Assembly: GCA_021234155.1 (NCBI GenBank)
Contig: JAJEKV010000020.1
Location: 9,196,402-9,260,401 of the forward strand
DNA from: Isoetes taiwanensis
Lineage: Eukaryota; Streptophyta; Lycopodiopsida; Isoetales; Isoetaceae
Reading direction: 5' to 3'
Length of the DNA stretch: 64,000 nucleotides
Made by a program: the position numbers and the translations under genes. Within the stretch, counting starts at the first letter, position 1. Each line of letters starts with the position of its first letter. Shown in pieces: positions 59,956 through 64,000 of this stretch. Below the pieces are notes generated by a model that saw nothing but the letters and a program-made list of their open reading frames with translations, made no database searches and was not told where the DNA came from.

Positions 59956-60540
59956 CCACGCGATTATTACGTGGCTTGATTAAATACCTTGAATGGGGTT
60001 ATTGTGATACGTATTATTCGGTCAGCGTCCTCTGAAAGAGCTTAGAAGAAGGGTTTAAATTCCTCTTCCACCGCCTCTACCTTTGTCTTCGACCTCGATT
60101 AGCTTTAGAAGACATCTCGATTAAGCCTAATGCTTAGTGGAAGAATTAAGCTCGGATCTGTGGCCTTTCAGTACGCTTTCGAAGAAATAGCTTTTCTACA
60201 TGCGAGAAATAGAAATTTGAATTTCAAAGAGAAAACACAAAATGGAGTTTGAAATATTCTTGACACATACAAATAATATGTGAAGACGATCATGACTTCT
60301 TTCATTAAGTTTTTAAAATCCGCTAAATTTATCCGCCTAAGCGTAGTTAACCTAATCTTTCTTCTAATTCGAGATTTTTCCGACGCTTGAGTTTCCAGCC
60401 TTGGCTTCTCAAATCAGCCGAGACTCAAATCGGCTTCAAGAATAGCTCTGAAATTCTGGTACTCATCTCATTCCAATAAGCGAACATTAATTTCCAATAG
60501 TAGGTGTCTGAATAGCAATTTTTAGCGATTAGCCGAGAAG

Positions 60541-61111
60541 ATGAATGTTTCATGTTAACTACAAAATCGAGAGAGAAAAGGAAGTAGGATTATGCAAGAT
60601 CGACTCCATCGATCCGGTAAAGCGTCATGGAATTAAACCGAGGGATAAGTATGCTCGATTCACAGTGATGCTTGCTGCTATGGATGAAACTTTACCTCGC
60701 TTGAACACCCACGGTGAAGTCACGGTTGGAGAAAGTGTTGGAACATTTGTTGCATGGCCAAGAAACGGCAAAAAGGTATGTAACATGTATTACATTGTAG
60801 AAATATAGAAGTAGACAAATTTGTTGTATTCATTGGAAAAAAGGTCACAATTGTATATAATGCGGATAAAAATTTGGATAAACCGGACAAAATCCCGGAC
60901 TCTTTTGTTTCAAGCCAGGTCTGAGTAGCTGGAATGTCCCGATCTCCCATTTCCATTGCAGGGCATGGTAATTCTTACGGTAAAACCCGGCAAAAACACC
61001 GGGGCTCTAGCTCCACCACCCCCTTTGCTCCCTCCACCTCCTGCTCCTCTGCTCCACCTCTGCTCCATTGGATTTGAACCTCCAATGCATCATTATAAGC
61101 GCCTGCGGTAG
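60541..61111 (+). CDS. DUF8039-like transposon-associated ORF, two exons
   Basis: Exon one, with ATG at 60545, reads KEVGLCKIDSIDP, then HGIKPRDKYARFTVMLAAMD, LPRLNTHGEVTVGESVGTFV and AWPRNGKK, ending at 60775 before GTATGT. The H.....G.....V.V...(D)..LP......TVG.A.G.FVAWP pattern is that of DUF8039, a domain common in proteins encoded by plant CACTA/En-Spm-type elements. A 186-nt intron ends CCATTGCAG at 60961, and exon two continues in phase: GMVILTVKPGKN, then a proline-rich run (ALAPPPPLLPPPPAPLL) and a stop at 61111. Upstream exons carrying other domains were not found. The domain call is from remembered consensus. It may be a transposon gene fragment or a domesticated derivative. Confidence 0.55.
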
Positions 61112-61240
61112 TGGTTCCATTGGTTGAGCCATCTCCATTACATAAAATATACGCTGTGGTAGTGGTTAGATGTTAGGGCATCGGGCAGAAGGCCTAACCA
61201 CTAAGCCCTTGTCTCATTTTGAATCTGGTGGCGGATGCCG
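61060..61240. repeat. tRNA-like/SINE-like segment
   Basis: GCCTGCGGTAGTGGTTCCATTGG and GCTGTGGTAGTGGTTAG occur 50 bp apart, and GGATTTGAACCTCC has a box-B-like complement (GGAGGTTCAAATCC). TAGTGGTTAG pairs with CTAACCACTA in a 10-bp stem near 61160-61205. These are features of tRNA-derived SINEs, but no complete box A to box B spacing and no tail were found. Confidence 0.3.
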
Positions 61241-61244
61241 AGAT

Positions 61245-62840
61245 TCCTCTCGATCAATGCATGCTGCATTCGAAGTGATTAGATAAAATGACCTCGTCGC
61301 GATTACCAAGACCCCGAGCCGGATCTATCATTGCCTAGCTCTGCTTTGCCATCATCATTACTTGATCCAAGTACTCGGGGTTGCAAAGGCTGGTGCTCCA
61401 ACCCGAGCCCAGTGCTTTCGAGCTGCCCGGTTCCGATTTGGGGTGGGCGAAGCTGGAGCTGAAATTGTAGTGATGCTGGCCCAAATCTGCAATTCAATCC
61501 ATCTTCGTCACCAGCCAGGGTGATTAATGTAACTGGCATCTATCAATAGGAAGTGGCGAATTATCGATGCCTTTTGGCGTGTTATATTTCTTTATTTATA
61601 AACTTAGAAACTAAGAGTGCGCCAGCGTGTTTAAGCGTAAAGTTGAAAGTAGGGATACAATTGTTTGCGGCTCAAGCGTGTAAACATATATAAGGAGAAA
61701 ACTATACTGCGCTCAGTGCATTGATAACCGGTGTAAATAGTGCGGCCTTTATCTATTTACTTATCTATGCATGCGGGTTTTTTTTTCTCCTCCACGCTGG
61801 GCCTGCGCCCGGTGTATTCATGTTGAAAACTAAAGATTACCCTAAAACCGCGGCTTAGTGTTTCAAATATCTTCCGGATTTTCTAATGCTTTCTACTACA
61901 CATTCATAATGAAACTTGCATGCAATAGCATGATTAATTGAGGAAACTCCAAGAATTTACTTTCGAAACAAAAGAAGCGGATGAAGTTTATAAAAACTAT
62001 TACGGTTTCATAAACATCAATACGCTTCCTACGCTTTCGAGCAAATAAAAGCTTGTCTTCTTGGATTAAAACTGCCGATGAGATATACTTAAAACTAAAT
62101 GAAAACTAACCTTGAGTTGGAAGGAGGATAGATGCTTGTGGTTTTAATTCAGGCTTTTCGATTCCTTGAGACCTTAGTCCTCTGCTTTTGGTTCGAGTCT
62201 CAGATATCCTCTGCTCACGGTCTTCTGAGAACAAAAGCGAGGAGTCTTTTAGTAGAAGTTAAGATTACCCGAAACCAAACATCAACATTGATGAATATAA
62301 AATCCTGCTCACCAAGATTTGGGCCGGATCAACCGCAATGACCCGGTAAATCATTATGAAGGAAGGAAGAAAATGTAGGAACTTGGAGGCATTAAAAATG
62401 GATTTATATATAAGAGCTGAAATTAGAAATAAGTTAAAGAAGCATTGAATAATTGATTTGCTTGAATTAACACGCTGGCGTCTGATCTTCCGCCAGACAT
62501 GACATAATATGGTATATATGGGAAATGCATTTCATGCAATAAAATTCTCATGACATTTTATTCCATTCATTGCATTCGAAAAAGAATTTGAAATTTTATA
62601 TAGGCTAGAATTAAAATAATTTTAAAGGCAAAATTATCGAAACAAAATGACTTGTTGAGTTGGGGAATTGTTTTAGATTAAGTATAGGAAAATTTCCTAT
62701 CGCTAGCGTGATTGATTTATAGTGTTCGAGACTTTGTACGACACAAATCTGAGAACAAAATTTTGGAGAGAAACACTTTTGGAGACAAAATGCTTGGAGA
62801 GAGAAAGCGGTTTGATTTCATTCAAAATATTTTTATGTAC
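61245..62840. other. Gene-free spacer
   Basis: The minus strand of 61539-61303 is open for 78 codons and is Gln/Leu/Gly-rich without any domain. A T-run and CCTGCGCC-rich patch lie near 61780-61815. No gene or element is recognised. Confidence 0.3.
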
Positions 62841-62854
62841 AGAGAAAAGCTGTT

Positions 62855-63304
62855 TTGAAGAAAACTGTTCTTGAGGAAAAAGTTTGTGAAGAAAACTATT
62901 TGATTTCATTCAAAATTGATAATAATACGGATGCACCAAGAATGGCTTTACAAAATGCCGAAGGCTTTACAAAATGCCCAGAAGGCTTTACAAGATACGC
63001 GGGATGCATCATTGATCTTCCGTCTGGAACAAAGAAGAAAGGTGTTAGAAAGAAAGAAGGTGAAAAAAATAAGCTGACATGCAAACCTGGCTCATCTCTC
63101 GGCCATTCTAAAGCTGAGGTGGTCTCGACCCAGCCTTCCTCTCATCCTCTTCCTCCCCTCCTCCTCTTCGCCCTCCTCCTCTTCTTCAGAGATTTCATTC
63201 TGTTTCGAGTCAAGCCAACCACAGGCCAGGCGGTTTTCTGCTCTCTTGGGAGACATCTCCTCCTCTTCCTCAACTCCTCCTCTTCCTCCTCTTCCTCCTC
63301 TTGA
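62855..63304 (+). other. Open frame with repeated EGFTK peptide and poly-Ser tail
   Basis: A 149-codon plus ORF (no intron needed) has three tandem 18-20 bp units, GGCTTTACAAAATGCCNAA, at 62943-63000, which give repeats of (A/P)EGFTK-like peptides. The C-terminal half follows a CCTCCTCTT microsatellite (63130-63300) and ends in a poly-Ser run. On the minus strand the same microsatellite gives an acidic Glu-rich ORF (63421-63092). Both frames are probably products of simple-sequence expansion. Confidence 0.3.
63130..63302 (+). repeat. Imperfect (TCCTCC/TCTTCC)n microsatellite
   Basis: Pyrimidine triplets TCC, TCT and CTC dominate 63130-63175 and 63255-63302, interrupted by about 80 bp of ordinary sequence. 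It is the cause of the poly-Ser and poly-Glu reading frames. Confidence 0.7.
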
Positions 63305-64000
63305 GTCGGAGAATCGAGGAGAACTCAATTCCCTCCTCTTCAAAATCGGCATCATCCTCTGAGATGAATCAGGAGAGAATTGAACAAGAAATGTCGATGG
63401 CGGGGAAGAGAGGTTCTTCAACCAGCGTCTCTTTAGCTGAGACCCTCCAGGGTTTCTTCATAGCCAGCAGTGAGCAGCTTCATGGCCGAGGCTGAGAAAA
63501 AAATTGGGGGCAGAATGGTCTTGAGGCGTGAACGGTTATATAGGGTTAATTAGCTCTTAAGCGTGAATAATTAATTGCCTTGCCTCCAAATAACACGCTT
63601 GGTGATACCAGAAATTCCGCCAGCTATATTATCTAGGGTATATTATTATGGATAATAAAATTCTCCGCGTCTATTAGTTATATGTCTTTTTCGTAATCAT
63701 ATATCGATTTTCGATGAGTAAAATTTGGATATATTTATATAAATGTCATTTCTTATTTATTTGCCATGAAAATTTCTTGTTTTTAAATGGTTTGGATGCA
63801 GCCCATTGTTATTATTATATTAGAAAAACCTATTTTCCAAGGAATTTCTTGCTTTTTAAAAAATTTGATTTACCTCTACATATTCCATAAATATGCATTA
63901 CTTTTTTATCTTATGGTGTAATAATTTTTTTCTTACTCATTGACTAAAAGAAAGGTGCAATTTGCCTAGGTCAATGGTGCAGCAATACGTAACTTTACGA
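63305..64000. other. AT-rich right end, no gene
   Basis: After 63540 the sequence is AT-rich with A/T runs and no open frame of interest. A TATATAGGGTTAATTAG TATA-like stretch lies near 63537. Nothing else is supported. Confidence 0.35.

Noticed and set aside
62180-62210. TGGTTCGAGTCTC as a possible tRNA box B
   Set aside because: No box A at the right distance and no paired arms.
1-64000. CRISPR arrays, bacterial operons, rRNA genes or endogenous viral genes
   Set aside because: No regularly spaced direct repeats, no prokaryotic gene packing, no rRNA-like sequence and no viral replicase, capsid or movement-protein motif was seen.

Overview
The window looks like nuclear DNA of a land plant. 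It is AT-rich and gene-poor, has GT-AG introns with plant-like lengths, and is filled with decayed plant-type mobile elements: L1-like and other LINEs, Ty1/copia, a Ty3-type gag, a hAT transposase and a transposon-associated domain of the DUF8039 type. There are no operons, Shine-Dalgarno sites, rRNAs, convincing intact tRNAs or CRISPR arrays. A Cys-rich DDE-like transposase at the left end belongs to a family I associate with seedless plants (mosses, lycophytes, ferns) and some animals, so a fern or other seedless plant is a reasonable guess. That is inference, not proof.

Layout. 0-4.7 kb: a broken two-gene DNA transposon candidate with divergent ORFs. 5.4-6.6 kb: a possible small spliced gene and the frameshifted tail of a Gly/His/Lys-rich (XYPPX/GRP-A3 type) protein. 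6.66-9.66 kb: a 5'-truncated L1-like LINE with an A-tail. 9.7-13.6 kb: AT-rich spacer with short tandem repeats, then an LTR-like block. 13.9-14.6 kb: a candidate three-exon gene. 15.9-17.1 kb: GA-rich low-complexity DNA and a minisatellite. 18.3-22.2 kb: tandem duplications, a small tRNA-like fold, a 30-T tract and a purine-rich/CpG-rich segment. 25.3-26.8 kb: a protein-kinase relic on the minus strand. 27-28.4 kb: a second LTR-like block. 28.5-31.3 kb: two minus-strand LINE relics and a Ty3-like gag on the plus strand. 33.2-35.6 kb: possible minus-strand exons and a GC-rich roughly 230-bp tandem repeat. 37.6-38.3 kb: a two-exon coding region with a 21-codon internal duplication. 40.3-43.0 kb: Ty1/copia remnant. 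44.6-47.2 kb: hAT transposase remnant. 47.9-49.7 kb: a large tandem array carrying a long foldback hairpin. 54.0-54.5 kb: a possible first exon with promoter-like sequence. 55.3-59.5 kb: scattered minus-strand coding relics. 60.5-61.1 kb: a spliced DUF8039-like ORF. 62.8-63.5 kb: low-complexity acidic/serine-coding DNA.

Nearly every recognisable protein is split among two or three reading frames. From about 24 kb rightward many breaks coincide with CG-containing words such as gcg, so part of the damage may be sequencing or consensus error rather than evolutionary decay. I found no intact long gene and no clear functional cluster. The most unusual content is the divergent transposon candidate, the foldback tandem array, and three candidate genes whose splice sites keep the reading frame.
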